A stretch of 32,088 nt of DNA from JBFGCA01 sp041567315. GTDB taxonomy: Bacteria > Acidobacteriota > Thermoanaerobaculia > Multivoradales > JAHEKO01. Location: NCBI GenBank assembly GCA_041567315.1, contig JBFGCA010000049.1:1-32088 (forward strand), given 5' to 3'. The translations under genes and the position numbers were made by a program. Shown piece after piece: positions 9,901 to 17,350 of the stretch (position 1 is its first letter; each line of letters begins with the position of its first letter). The notes below the pieces were generated by a model. It did not search any database. It saw nothing but the letters and a program-made list of their open reading frames with translations, and was not told where the DNA came from.

Positions 9901-10179
9901 TACGACGGCCGTCCCAGCCCCTCGCAGCTCGACCGCGCCGCGGTGCTGGCCGGCGAGCTGGAGGCGGCCGAGGGCCGCCTGGAGGCCCTGGGCGGCGAGG
10001 CGGCGCTGGCCGACCTCAACGCGCAGCTCGAGCGCCGCGGCCAGGAGCCCCTCGTCCGCCTCGACCGCGACCTCTGGCGCCAGCGCCAGGAGCAGGGCGG
10101 CGGCAGCGGCCCCTACCTCGGCCGCCGCGCCCTCACCCGCCTCCTCGCCCAGCTCCCCCTCCTCCCCATGGGGGTCTAG
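6979..10179 (+). CDS. Secreted Asp-box (BNR/VPS10-sortilin-like) beta-propeller protein
   Basis: A strong GGAGGAG precedes ATG 6979. The 1066-residue product has a signal peptide (MFSRSTVVVLSLATVLAAA). At least ten Asp-box turns are visible: KSTDAGVTW, KTTDGGDSW, KTTDGGESW, RSTDGGATW, RSDDLGATW, RSPDRGESW, VTRDGGATW, RTTDYGESW and looser SLDGGGHW and SRDGGRSF. They form one or two beta-propellers over residues about 30-730. Next comes a beta-sandwich-like segment, and residues about 870-1040 are helical (ARRLDELATRLEALRAG), probably a coiled-coil or bundle. This architecture is common in secreted proteins often labelled glycosyl hydrolase. Catalytic acids of sialidases or GH74 enzymes cannot be confirmed here, so the substrate is unknown. 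Confidence 0.85.
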   Translation: MFSRSTVVVLSLATVLAAAAPPPSAAAAVDSNTFGGLLARPIGPAVMSGRIAAIDAVPGPPLTIWVGAASGGVWKSTDAGVTWGPVFDDHPQSIGAVRVDPTRPDVVWVGTGESWVRNSVSVGTGLYKTTDGGDSWKLVGLEDSERIARIAVDPSAPDTVYVCATGHLWGANEERGLYKTTDGGESWQRVLWVDADTGCADVALDPQTPSVVYAAMWQFRRRPDFFSSGGPGSGLYRSTDGGATWSELAGGLPAGEKGRIAVAVAPSRPSRVYAVVESGDTALYRSDDLGATWTRLNNSFNVTARPFYFAHLVVDPVDFDRVYKPGFSLSVSRDGGRSFTSMFTSGFGGNVHPDHHALWIDPANPHHLVLGTDGGVYVSYDRGTSFRFVAALPVSQFYEVGYDLEWPYNVYGGLQDNGSWMGPSRGAGGGVFNSDWKLLGFGDGFHSYRDPHQPDVVFVEFQGGKLLRHHLPTGEIKWISPLEGEGEERYRFNWNTPLLLSPSTPGTLYYGAQYLFRSPDRGESWERISPDLTTDDPGRQRQLESGGLTIDNSTAENNTTIFTISESPLEPDLIWVGTDDGLVQVTRDGGATWNEVSGRMPGLPAGLWVSHVEAGPHQAGTAHVSVDGHRSGDMGVYLYRTTDYGESWTSIAGEGLEGFVHVVAQDPVNPALLYAGTEFGLYLSLDGGGHWARFAGDLPRVPVHDLDVHPREHDLIVGTHGRGIYILDDLTPLRALTAETLESELELLPSRDAVMELAGGLSWFNGDDEFVGRNPPQAASIAFYQKKRHIFGDLKIEIYDAEGELVSTVPAPKLKGLNRAEWPMRLPPPKMPAATSLVPIGAAFLGPRVPEGTYTFKLIKGSEVREGSVTLVPDPRSPHSAEDRQLQQETAMRLYRLLERLTYLVDAAVDLKEQAAARAGVLGGRDRLARRLDELATRLEALRAGLVSTSEAGMIGGDEKLRELLALLFGAVAGYDGRPSPSQLDRAAVLAGELEAAEGRLEALGGEAALADLNAQLERRGQEPLVRLDRDLWRQRQEQGGGSGPYLGRRALTRLLAQLPLLPMGV

Positions 10180-10503
10180 TCAAGTCTCTGCGGCTGGGGT
10201 CGCCGGGTGTCGGAGACAGTCCGAGAGCCGGCCGGGGCAGGGTGCGACAGGGGCCTGGAGCCGAGCGCCTGCGCTGGGCCTCGAAGGTTGCGGGCCGTCC
10301 AGCGCTCGGCGGACAGGAGGAACGGGCCTCCCCCGTGAAGTCGGAAAGGCCCGTTCCGTACCCAGGCGTGCCCTGCCCCGGTCGGCTCCCGCCCAGACTC
10401 GGCAACTGCGATAATCTAATCCGCAAGAGAACCAGATCAGGTTGTTGCGGCCTCTGAAGACTCGCCGGCCGCCGCCACCGCCTTTCGAGGGGAGGGAGCC
10501 TTC
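10180..10503 (+). other. Intergenic region with long hairpin and putative parA promoter
   Basis: This is a 324-bp gap without a credible gene. It holds a perfect 11-bp inverted repeat, GGAACGGGCCT (10319-10329) and AGGCCCGTTCC (10347-10357), with a 17-nt loop. There is no following T-run, so termination is possible but not shown. Downstream, TGCGATAAT (10407-10415) resembles an extended -10 element that could drive parA, about 90 bp before its start. No -35 is visible. Confidence 0.4.
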
Positions 10504-11277
10504 ATGATTCTGTCGCTGGTCAACGTCAAGGGAGGAGTCGGCAAGACCACCACCGCCGTCAACCTGGCGGCGGCCTTCGCCGGCAGCGGGCTGCGGGTGC
10601 TGGTCGTCGACCTCGATCCCCAGGGCTCGGCCACCTTCTCGCTGGGCGTCGAGGCCGCCGACGCCTCGCCCTCCAGCACCCAGGTCCTGATCGACGGGCT
10701 CGACGCCGGCCAGGCCATCCGCGAGACCTCGACGGCGGGGGTCGAGCTGGTCCCCGGTGCCCTCGGGCCGGTGGGGGCCGACCTGGCGCTGGCCCGCAAG
10801 CAGGACCCGGCGGGCCTGCTCAAGAAGGCGCTGGCGCCGGTGCGCCGCCGCTACGATTTCATCGTCGTCGACTGCCCGCCGGGGCTCTCGGTGCTGACCC
10901 TCAACGGGCTGGCCGCCTGCGACGCCTACGTGGTGCCGGTGGTGCCCCACGACCTGGATCTGGAGGCGCTCTATCGCTTTTTCGAGGGCGTCGAGGCGGC
11001 GCGGCCGACGCTGGGCGGCGAGCCGCGGCTGCTGGGCATCCTGCTGACCATGGTGGACCGCCGCACCAAGGTCACCGACCAGGTGTTGGCGCGGGTGCGC
11101 AAGAACTTCGGGCGCCGGGTGTTTCGCGCCGAGATCCCGATCAACGTGCGGCTGGCCGAGGCGCCGGCCTACGGCGAGACGATCTTCCGCTTCGAGCGCT
11201 GGTCCACGGGTGGCCAGGCCTACAGCCGCCTGGGCGCCGAGGTCATCCGCCGGGCGCGTCAGGCAAAGGTCATCTGA
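10504..11277 (+). CDS. ParA/Soj-family ATPase (orphan)
   Basis: ATG 10504 follows GGGGAGGGAG. The 257-residue protein has the deviant Walker A motif KGGVGKTT (residues 9-16), the A' motif DLDPQGS (36-42), and Walker B VVDCPPG in the middle. These define a ParA/MinD-type ATPase that dimerises on ATP and binds DNA or membrane to position cargo. There is no N-terminal extension and no helix-turn-helix domain, as in chromosomal Soj. No parB, parS-like palindrome or replication gene lies beside it; the convergent neighbour is a membrane protein starting its stop codon 6 bp away. It may position something other than the chromosome. Cargo is unknown. Confidence 0.9.
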   Translation: MILSLVNVKGGVGKTTTAVNLAAAFAGSGLRVLVVDLDPQGSATFSLGVEAADASPSSTQVLIDGLDAGQAIRETSTAGVELVPGALGPVGADLALARKQDPAGLLKKALAPVRRRYDFIVVDCPPGLSVLTLNGLAACDAYVVPVVPHDLDLEALYRFFEGVEAARPTLGGEPRLLGILLTMVDRRTKVTDQVLARVRKNFGRRVFRAEIPINVRLAEAPAYGETIFRFERWSTGGQAYSRLGAEVIRRARQAKVI

Positions 11278-11283
11278 CCGCCG

Positions 11284-12441
11284 TCAGGGCCGGCCCGAGT
11301 AGATCACCGCGCCGACGTCGTCGCCCTGGATCTCCCAGGGCGTCGAGTCGCGGCGACGGTTGGGGCCGAACGAGTAGACGAAGACCACCCGGCGGTCGCG
11401 GCTTTCGCTGCAGCGGTCGCGGATCCAGTAGGGCGAGTTCCAGGGATCGAGGAAGAAGGCGGCGCGCTCCTCGGGCATCCCCTGGGAGGTCAGCGCCGCG
11501 AAGCGCCCCTCGTAGAGCGGCTTGGCGCCGTACTTCTCGACGTAGCTGAAGACCCGCTTGTGGAGCCCGCACCTGGTCCCCGGGCCGCCGCCGCGCCGCG
11601 CCATGCCCAGGAAGTCGAGCTTCAGGTGCTCGGCCTCGCGCCGCGCCTCTTCGAGCCGCGCCGGATCGTCGCCGGCCAGGCGGTTGGAGGCGGCGGCGGT
11701 GGCCACGCCCAGCAAGAGCACCAGTCCCCACGCGGCCGCCACCGGCCACAGGCCCGCCGCCCGCCCGGCCTTTTCCGAGCCATGGCGCCGCCAGCCGTCG
11801 AGGGCCGCGAACAGCAGACCCAGCCCCAGCATCAGCTCGACCAGCTCGCCGGTGAACTTCCAGGGGTAGTTCTGGTAGAGGAAGAAGGCGGCGGCGAAGG
11901 CCGGCGCCAGGGCTAGCGGCGGAGAGACCACGCGCAGCCGCTCGAACAGCCGCCGCACCGCCGGCACCAGCGCCACCAGCGGCAGCAGCACCCCGTAGCC
12001 GCCGATCGACCACTTGAGGGCGAGCTTGCGCAGCGCGGTGCTGAACACGTTGTGGACGTTCAGCTCCTGCTGGAAGTTGTGCTCCAGGAAATAGGCCGGC
12101 GGCCGGTAGCCCAGCAGCCGCTGACCCCAGGAGATCTCCTCCATCCCGACCACGAAGCAGAACAGCGCCGCCCCGGCCAGGAACCAGGGCAGCCCACCGC
12201 GCCGCCGCCGCTGGGCGAGCGCCGCGGCGACGAAGACCGCGGCGCCCAGCAGGAACGCCCAGACGGTGGCCCACTCGAGGTAGGCGTCCTCCTGGAGGCT
12301 GGCGTAGTAGCGCTCGGGGGAGGTCGAGTGGAGGTAGGCCCCCCAGCCCAGCACCGCCAGGACCAGCAGGTTGGCGACGACGATCGCCGGCCACGACAGA
12401 CCGCGCGCGTCGCCCATCGAACGGGTCTTCGAACGGGCCAT
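11284..12441 (-). CDS. Polytopic membrane protein with GspG-like C-terminal domain
   Basis: ATG 12441 (MARSKTRS) is chosen over GTG 12465; the alternative adds eight residues. The product is 385 residues. Hydrophobic segments cover about residues 15-270, around seven spans, including IVVANLLVLAVLGWGAYL and FLAGAALFCFVVGMEEIS. The motif GMEEISWGQRLLGY followed by NVHNVF is recurrent in a family of uncharacterised membrane proteins. After the last span, residues about 285-385 contain DPWNSPYWI, VVFVYSFGPNRRRDSTPW and DDVGAVI, matching the C-terminal beta part of type II pseudopilin GspG (DPWGxPY, YSxGxDG). The pseudopilin N-terminal helix and prepilin cleavage site are missing. The function is unknown; the domain would sit outside the cytoplasmic membrane. 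Confidence 0.7.
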   Translation of the reverse strand: MARSKTRSMGDARGLSWPAIVVANLLVLAVLGWGAYLHSTSPERYYASLQEDAYLEWATVWAFLLGAAVFVAAALAQRRRRGGLPWFLAGAALFCFVVGMEEISWGQRLLGYRPPAYFLEHNFQQELNVHNVFSTALRKLALKWSIGGYGVLLPLVALVPAVRRLFERLRVVSPPLALAPAFAAAFFLYQNYPWKFTGELVELMLGLGLLFAALDGWRRHGSEKAGRAAGLWPVAAAWGLVLLLGVATAAASNRLAGDDPARLEEARREAEHLKLDFLGMARRGGGPGTRCGLHKRVFSYVEKYGAKPLYEGRFAALTSQGMPEERAAFFLDPWNSPYWIRDRCSESRDRRVVFVYSFGPNRRRDSTPWEIQGDDVGAVIYSGRP

Positions 12442-12492
12442 GGCGGCTGGAAATCCTAGCAGCACCCGGCGGGGGCGGCGCCCCGGCGGCGC

Positions 12493-15400
12493 CTACGGGC
12501 TACAGTCGAACGAGCCTCCTGCCCCCACCATGCCCTCGAGCCGCCAGTCGTTGAGCAGGCTCGCGTCGTTCTCCTTGCCGTTGCCCTGACGCTTGCCGCA
12601 GTCCTCGGGGCCGTTCATGTCGGGGTCCGAGCACGACAGGTGGAACCGCGAGCGGCCGAGGAGCGAGCTGGTGCCGCTGGCGAAGACCTGCCAGATCACG
12701 TTGTTCTTCGAGCCGGTGAGTCCGGATACCGACAGCTCGGCACCCGGAACCACCGGGTCGACGTCCGCCAGCAGGACCTCTCCCGGACTGCTCTTCCAGG
12801 CCTTGACCCGCACCGCGTCCAGGCCGTCCCACCGCATCGTGATCTGGTCGATCGGCTTCTTGCACTGGAACTCGCCGCTCCCGTCCGAGTCGCTGTCGCC
12901 GTCGTCGTCGCCGAGCGGACACAGCGGTCCTCCGTTGCGGCTCTCGCCGGCCAGCACCAGGAAGTTGCCGCGGACCAGGCCCGGGCCGATCGGCTGCGAG
13001 CAGCTGGTGTGGATCTGGGCCTTGAGGGCGCCGTTGACGAAGATCCGGATCTCGGTGGTCATCGTCCCGTGCTTGTCGGCGCCGACGAACGAGAAGCTGC
13101 CGCCTGGCTGGACGATGCCGGCGAAGATCCTCACCCCGTCCTTCTTCTGGAAGACCTCGATGAAAGCGTTGGCGACCGAGCCCAGGTACTGGAGCGTCAG
13201 TGCGGTCACCTTGCCGTCGCACTCGCCGCAGGGCGGCGGGAGGGTGCCACAGACGTAGCCGAAGTCGACGTCACGGCGGTCGGAGGCGGTGGGGGTCAGC
13301 GTGACGGCGGCCCGGTCGGGCGTGTCGATGCCGTCGAGGTCGAAGGTCGGCACCAGCGTCGAGTCGCCGGCCGGCGAGCAGCCGCCCGCGCCGTCGGAGT
13401 CCGAGTCGCTGTCGCTGTCCGAATCCGAGTCGGAGTCGCTGTCGGAGTCGGACTCGCTGCCGGCGATGGCGACGCTGAAGGGCGCCGCCTCGGTGAAGGG
13501 GTCGCGCGCCGCGCTCTCGGCGGACGAGAAACCGCCGATCGGGCAGAGATCGCCCTCGCCGCCGTCGGAGTCGCTGTCCGAGTCGCTGTCGGAATCGGAG
13601 TCCGACTCGTCGAACCCGCCCCGGACCGGGCCGGCACCGGAGCCCGAGTCGCCGTCCGAGTCCCCGTCCCCGTCGCCGTCCTCGCACGGCCGGCAGAGAC
13701 CGATCGCGCCGCCGTCGGAGTCGGAGTCGGAATCCGAGTCCGAGTCGGAATCCGAGTCGCTGTCGCTCTCCGAGAGGCGGCGCCCGGCCGACTCGGAATC
13801 GGAGTCCGAGTCGCTGTCGCTGTCCGAATCGCTGTCGCTGTCGCCGTCCGAGTCGCCGTCGTCGTCGGGGCAGGTGCAGCAGACCGGCAGCGTGTTGGGA
13901 TCGACCGTCACCGTGTAGCTGCCGAGCGGCAGGTCGCTGAACAGGTAGGAGCCGGCGTCGTCGGTGAAGGTCGAGGTGATCGGGTTGCCGCCGGCGTCGA
14001 GCAGGCTCACCCGGGCGCCCTCGATGCCGGGCTCGTCCGGGTCCTGGACGCCGTCGCCGTTCTTGTCGAACCACACGAAGTCGCCGATCGAGCCCTGGTT
14101 CCGGTAGCCGAAGTCGTAGGTCAGGACGCTCTCGGCGACGACCACGTTGGTCTGGCTGGGGCTGGGCGTGGTCGGCACCGTGCCCTCCAGCGCGCCGCCG
14201 TCGACGTAGCCGAAGTTGACGCCGCTGGCGTCGGCGCCGGCGATGGTCACCCCGGTCGAGCCGGCCAGGGCCGGCAGGGTGGTGGGCACCAGGCCGTTGA
14301 GCAGGTTGCCGAGGTCGGTGACGACCAGCGAGTACTGCCCGCTGGGCAGCCCGCTGAAGCTGAAGCTGCCGTCGGCGGCGGTCGTGGTGGTGGCGAGCGG
14401 GCCGCCGTCGGCGCCGAACAGGGTGACGGTCACCAGACCGATCCCCATCTCGCCGCCGTCGAAGAGCCCGTTGCGGTCGGCGTCGAACCAGACCGCGTCG
14501 CTGATCGAGAACAGCCCGGCCCGGAAGTAGCCGAAGTCCTTGTCGAGGACGGCGTCGCCGGCCACCACCCCGAACACCCCGGTCGGGTCGTTGGCGGTGG
14601 TCAGGGCGTAGCCGGCGAGCGCGCCCAGGGCGTCGGTGACGTCGACCTCGTAGGAGCCCGGCGCCAGCCCGGTGAACAGGTAGAAGCCGCTACGGGTGAC
14701 GGTGGTCGCCACCGGCGTCGCCGCCGCGTCGAGCAGCCGCACGGTGACGCCGCCGACGCCCGGCTCGCCGGGCTCCTGGACGCCGTCGGCGTCGAGGTCG
14801 TGCCACACGTAGTCGCCGATCACCGCGGTGCCGGGGGCCGCCGTATAGCCGAAATCGAGGTCGAGGAACATCTCGCTGCCGAGGATCGTGCGGACGGCGC
14901 TGGGATTGCTCCCGCCCGACTGCACCAGCCCGCCCGGCAGGGTCACCTCGCGCACCCGGGTGTAGTAGCTGCCCGGGGCGAGGCTGCGGAACAGGTACTC
15001 GCCGTCGACGTCGGTGAAGGTCGACTCGAGGAACAGGTCGTCGCCGCCTCCCGGCAGGCCGTCGCCGCCGGGGCTCCACAACTGGACCTCGACGCCGGGG
15101 ATGCCGGGCTCGCCCGGCTCCTGGAGGCCGTTGCCGTTGGCGTCCAGCCACACCCGGTCGCCCAGCGCCCCCTCGAGCACCGGGCCGGTGAAGTTCTCGG
15201 GCACCAGCTCGACGGTGAACTCGCCCGGTCCCACGGTGAACTCGTAGAGCCCGTCGGCATCGGTCAGGGTGCGGCCCAGCTCGGTGCCGAGCCTGTCGAG
15301 CAGCCGCACGATGACCCCGGGGATGCCGGCCTCGCCGTCGGCCGCGATCTCGGCCGGGTCGCCGTTACCGTCGCCGTCGGTGTCCAGCCACACGGTGTCG

Positions 15401-16818
15401 CCGACCAGGAACAGCTCCAGCGGGCACAGCGGGCTGCCGTCGGGCTCCACCCCGCAGACGTCCTGGCCGAAGTACCAGGCGTTGAGGTTGTTCATGTCCA
15501 TGCCCAGCAGGTCGATCCGGTAGACGCCGGAGGGGATCGAGTCGACGTGGCAGTCCATCTCGGCGGCGTCGAAGGGGTCGGTCGAGAGGAGGAACTGTTC
15601 CCACTCGCGGTTGCCGGACGGGTTGAGGTTGAGGACCGTCCGGCGGCCCTCGACGATCGGCCCCTCGGCGCTCTCGCCGGAGCGGCACTGGATGTTGCCG
15701 GGGTCGGTGTTGACCGGGAACAGGATCCGGTAGTTGACGCTCGGTGGCCGCAGGCTGTAGAAGCCCAGACCGGCCGGGTTGCGGTCGTCGGGTGGGCCGC
15801 CGGTCGCGCCGGGGAAGGTCAGCGAGAAGGCGACGCCCTCGGTGCGGACGCCGACGCCGGGGGTGAAGGGGAGCGGCGTCTCGTTGGTGCACAGCGGGTC
15901 GTCGGGAACCGACGGCGTGCCATAGCAGGTGTCGGCGTCGTCGACATCGTTGACGCTGCCGTCGAACTTGCCGTGGTCGAGATCGCCGTCGAAGATCCGC
16001 AGCCGGTCCAGAGTGTCGCCCGGCGGCGGCGCCGGCACGTTGAGGAAGAAGGTGAAGGTGCCGTTGTAGCGGCTGCCGACCGCGTTGTTGGGGTTGAACG
16101 GATCGGCCAGGTTGAAGTTGGGGAAGACGATGCCGATGTCGGCGGCGCTGGTCCACTTGGCCTCGAAGGCGAACGGCTGCTCGAGCAGGCTGAGGAACAC
16201 CGCCTCCTCGGTCCGCACCTTGAGGGCGTTGAGCAGCCCGCTCCCGGGTGGGAAGACGAACCCCGGGTCGCGCTCCATCTCCAGCAGATAGAAGAAGTTG
16301 CCGGTGTGGAAGGCTTCGGCCTCCGGGCCCACCTCGACGGTGACCCGGAACCAGTCGTTGTCGAACATGTCGAGGCTGGTGAACGGGTTGGTCTGTGGCC
16401 CCGCCTCGAAGGTCATCTTGAGCGGGTCGACCACCGTCTGGACGACGGTGCCGTCGGCCTGGGTCTCGAGCGCGAACAGCGTGAAGAAGACCTGGGCGGT
16501 CAGCCCGATGTCCCAGTGGGGGTTGCCGAAGGCGTCGTTGCGGTTGCTGTCGCCGTCGAAGATCTCGAAGCTGAACCTGGGGTCCAGCGGGTCGAGCCGG
16601 TTCTTGTCGACCGCGAACTTGAGCCGCAGCGGCTCGTCGGCCAGCGTCTCCAGCGAGCCGCCGCCGGCGATGATCATGAACCGCCCATCGGTGGTGCTGC
16701 AGGTCGGGAAGCAGGTCTCGTTGAACAGCACCTGCGTGGCCCCGGCGCCCGTCGCGCCCAGGGTCAGGAGGCCCAGGGCTACGGCGGCCGTCGTCAAGCA
16801 GCTGTGTCTTCCCCTCAT
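12493..16818 (-). CDS. Giant secreted B-domain protein with Ser-Asp repeat blocks
   Basis: GGGAG sits 7 nt before ATG 16818. The product is 1441 residues with a signal peptide (TAAVALGLLTLGATGAGA). Residues about 26-470 are a beta-rich N-terminal region containing two FDGD motifs (FEIFDGDSN, LRIFDGDLD). Four SdrD/Cna B-like domains follow, starting near 472, 550, 666 and 772 (VGDTVWLD, LGDRVWLD, IGDYVWHD, ISDAVWFD). An extra FGY tail sits at 870-905, and a fifth B domain runs 910-1188. That fifth domain is interrupted at 984-1146 by Ser-Asp blocks. Two similar C-terminal domains start near 1198 (GKVTALTLQYLG) and 1317 (IDQITMRWDG), resembling DUF7467, joined by another acidic linker. There is no LPXTG. 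B domains bind Ca and act as stalks, so a surface or matrix protein is likely. Confidence 0.85.
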   Translation of the reverse strand: MRGRHSCLTTAAVALGLLTLGATGAGATQVLFNETCFPTCSTTDGRFMIIAGGGSLETLADEPLRLKFAVDKNRLDPLDPRFSFEIFDGDSNRNDAFGNPHWDIGLTAQVFFTLFALETQADGTVVQTVVDPLKMTFEAGPQTNPFTSLDMFDNDWFRVTVEVGPEAEAFHTGNFFYLLEMERDPGFVFPPGSGLLNALKVRTEEAVFLSLLEQPFAFEAKWTSAADIGIVFPNFNLADPFNPNNAVGSRYNGTFTFFLNVPAPPPGDTLDRLRIFDGDLDHGKFDGSVNDVDDADTCYGTPSVPDDPLCTNETPLPFTPGVGVRTEGVAFSLTFPGATGGPPDDRNPAGLGFYSLRPPSVNYRILFPVNTDPGNIQCRSGESAEGPIVEGRRTVLNLNPSGNREWEQFLLSTDPFDAAEMDCHVDSIPSGVYRIDLLGMDMNNLNAWYFGQDVCGVEPDGSPLCPLELFLVGDTVWLDTDGDGNGDPAEIAADGEAGIPGVIVRLLDRLGTELGRTLTDADGLYEFTVGPGEFTVELVPENFTGPVLEGALGDRVWLDANGNGLQEPGEPGIPGVEVQLWSPGGDGLPGGGDDLFLESTFTDVDGEYLFRSLAPGSYYTRVREVTLPGGLVQSGGSNPSAVRTILGSEMFLDLDFGYTAAPGTAVIGDYVWHDLDADGVQEPGEPGVGGVTVRLLDAAATPVATTVTRSGFYLFTGLAPGSYEVDVTDALGALAGYALTTANDPTGVFGVVAGDAVLDKDFGYFRAGLFSISDAVWFDADRNGLFDGGEMGIGLVTVTLFGADGGPLATTTTAADGSFSFSGLPSGQYSLVVTDLGNLLNGLVPTTLPALAGSTGVTIAGADASGVNFGYVDGGALEGTVPTTPSPSQTNVVVAESVLTYDFGYRNQGSIGDFVWFDKNGDGVQDPDEPGIEGARVSLLDAGGNPITSTFTDDAGSYLFSDLPLGSYTVTVDPNTLPVCCTCPDDDGDSDGDSDSDSDSDSDSDSDSESAGRRLSESDSDSDSDSDSDSDSDSDGGAIGLCRPCEDGDGDGDSDGDSGSGAGPVRGGFDESDSDSDSDSDSDSDGGEGDLCPIGGFSSAESAARDPFTEAAPFSVAIAGSESDSDSDSDSDSDSDSDSDSDGAGGCSPAGDSTLVPTFDLDGIDTPDRAAVTLTPTASDRRDVDFGYVCGTLPPPCGECDGKVTALTLQYLGSVANAFIEVFQKKDGVRIFAGIVQPGGSFSFVGADKHGTMTTEIRIFVNGALKAQIHTSCSQPIGPGLVRGNFLVLAGESRNGGPLCPLGDDDGDSDSDGSGEFQCKKPIDQITMRWDGLDAVRVKAWKSSPGEVLLADVDPVVPGAELSVSGLTGSKNNVIWQVFASGTSSLLGRSRFHLSCSDPDMNGPEDCGKRQGNGKENDASLLNDWRLEGMVGAGGSFDCSP
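13381..13869 (-). repeat. Ser-Asp (SD) dipeptide repeat tract within a B domain
   Basis: It encodes residues about 984-1146 of the giant secreted protein. Four SD blocks of roughly 14 to 24 residues are separated by short Cys-containing segments (GLCRPCEDG, DLCPIGG, GGCSP) and one Gly-Asp-rich block. Serine codons mix TCG, TCC and AGC, and aspartate mixes GAC and GAT, so the tract is not one pure nucleotide repeat. It is still prone to slippage and misassembly. Confidence 0.9.
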
Positions 16819-16838
16819 CGCGTCGCTCCCTTTTCAAT

Positions 16839-16866
16839 CCCGCCGGGGTCGGTCCGGGCCGGCGGG
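16839..16866 (-). promoter_or_regulatory. Leader hairpin of the giant B-domain gene
   Basis: A perfect 8-bp inverted repeat, CCCGCCGG and CCGGCGGG with a 12-nt loop, lies 21 bp before the ATG and overlaps the region just upstream of the Shine-Dalgarno site. A role in translation is possible but untested. Confidence 0.3.
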
Positions 16867-16921
16867 CCATCGAATGACTGGCAGTAACGAGCTGGGCCGA
16901 GGCCCGGCGAGCGCCGGACCC

Positions 16922-17167
16922 TCAGTTCGGCCGAGTCGTCGTCGGGTCGGTCTCCTTGATCTCGGCGTCGAGCCGCCGGCGGATCGAGTCGTCGAGCTCG
17001 GCGGTGCCGGTGAGATAGGTCTCCTCGCCGGTCTGGAGGCTGCGCAGATAGCCGCGCACCACCGGCTCGCCCTCGCCGTTCTCGCGCGGCTCGCGCCAGA
17101 AGCGCACCAGGAAAGAGGCCGCGTGGTGTCGCAGCCCGCCCGGTCGCTTGGCGCTCGATCCGCTCAT
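16922..17167 (-). CDS. Small protein of unknown function (81 aa)
   Basis: ATG 17167 to a TGA at 16922. The sequence has an ordered core: ASFLVRFWREPRENGEGEPVVRGYLRSLQTGEETYLTG, reading as alternating beta strands, then an amphipathic helix (AELDDSIRRRLDAEI). No signal peptide or membrane segment is visible. The first 14 residues are basic and low in order. Codon bias (GC-ending) matches neighbours. No Shine-Dalgarno is apparent; TAACGT ends 10 nt before the ATG and could be a -10 element. I do not recognise the family. The gene lies 102 bp upstream of the giant secreted protein on the same strand, so both may be transcribed together. Confidence 0.55.
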   Translation of the reverse strand: MSGSSAKRPGGLRHHAASFLVRFWREPRENGEGEPVVRGYLRSLQTGEETYLTGTAELDDSIRRRLDAEIKETDPTTTRPN

Positions 17168-17270
17168 GACGGGGGGAACGTTAGCGGTGACCCCGTCAGG
17201 AGAGCGTCAGGGCCGGAATCTGTTCATGCGAATCGGCGCATACGGCTCCCGAGACCCCTCCGGGACGGCG

Positions 17271-17303
17271 CCGCCCGGGGGCGCTTCGGGCACCCCCGGG
17301 CGG
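17271..17303 (-). terminator. GC-rich hairpin downstream of the protease gene
   Basis: A perfect 11-bp stem, CCGCCCGGGGG (17271-17281) and CCCCCGGGCGG (17293-17303), with an 11-nt loop, lies about 48 bp past the protease stop. There is no T-run on either side, so Rho-independent termination is uncertain. Confidence 0.35.
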
Positions 17304-17350
17304 TTGGGTCGCCGGCGCGCGGGACCGGGCGTGAGCTGGCGCCGAGTTCC

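Noticed and set aside
7197..10457. Long + strand frame shifted within the Asp-box gene
   Set aside because: Arg-rich shadow; the Asp-box motifs exist only in the other frame.
12493..12600. LPXTG-type sorting signal at the end of the giant B-domain protein
   Set aside because: The C-terminus (GGSFDCSP) has no LPXTG, hydrophobic helix or basic tail.
13381..13869. CRISPR-like or satellite array
   Set aside because: The repeats are in-frame Ser-Asp codons with synonymous variation and no spacers of constant length.
13289..13918. + strand Ser-Glu repeat protein opposite the SD tract
   Set aside because: Reverse complement of GAC/TCx repeats automatically gives Ser-Glu-like repeats; no ribosome site or signal.
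12640..16887. Very long + strand frame opposite the giant B-domain gene
   Set aside because: Its translation is Val/Gly/Ala/Arg-rich without domains, and it follows from GC-rich codons on the other strand. The - strand gene has signal peptide, ribosome site and domains.
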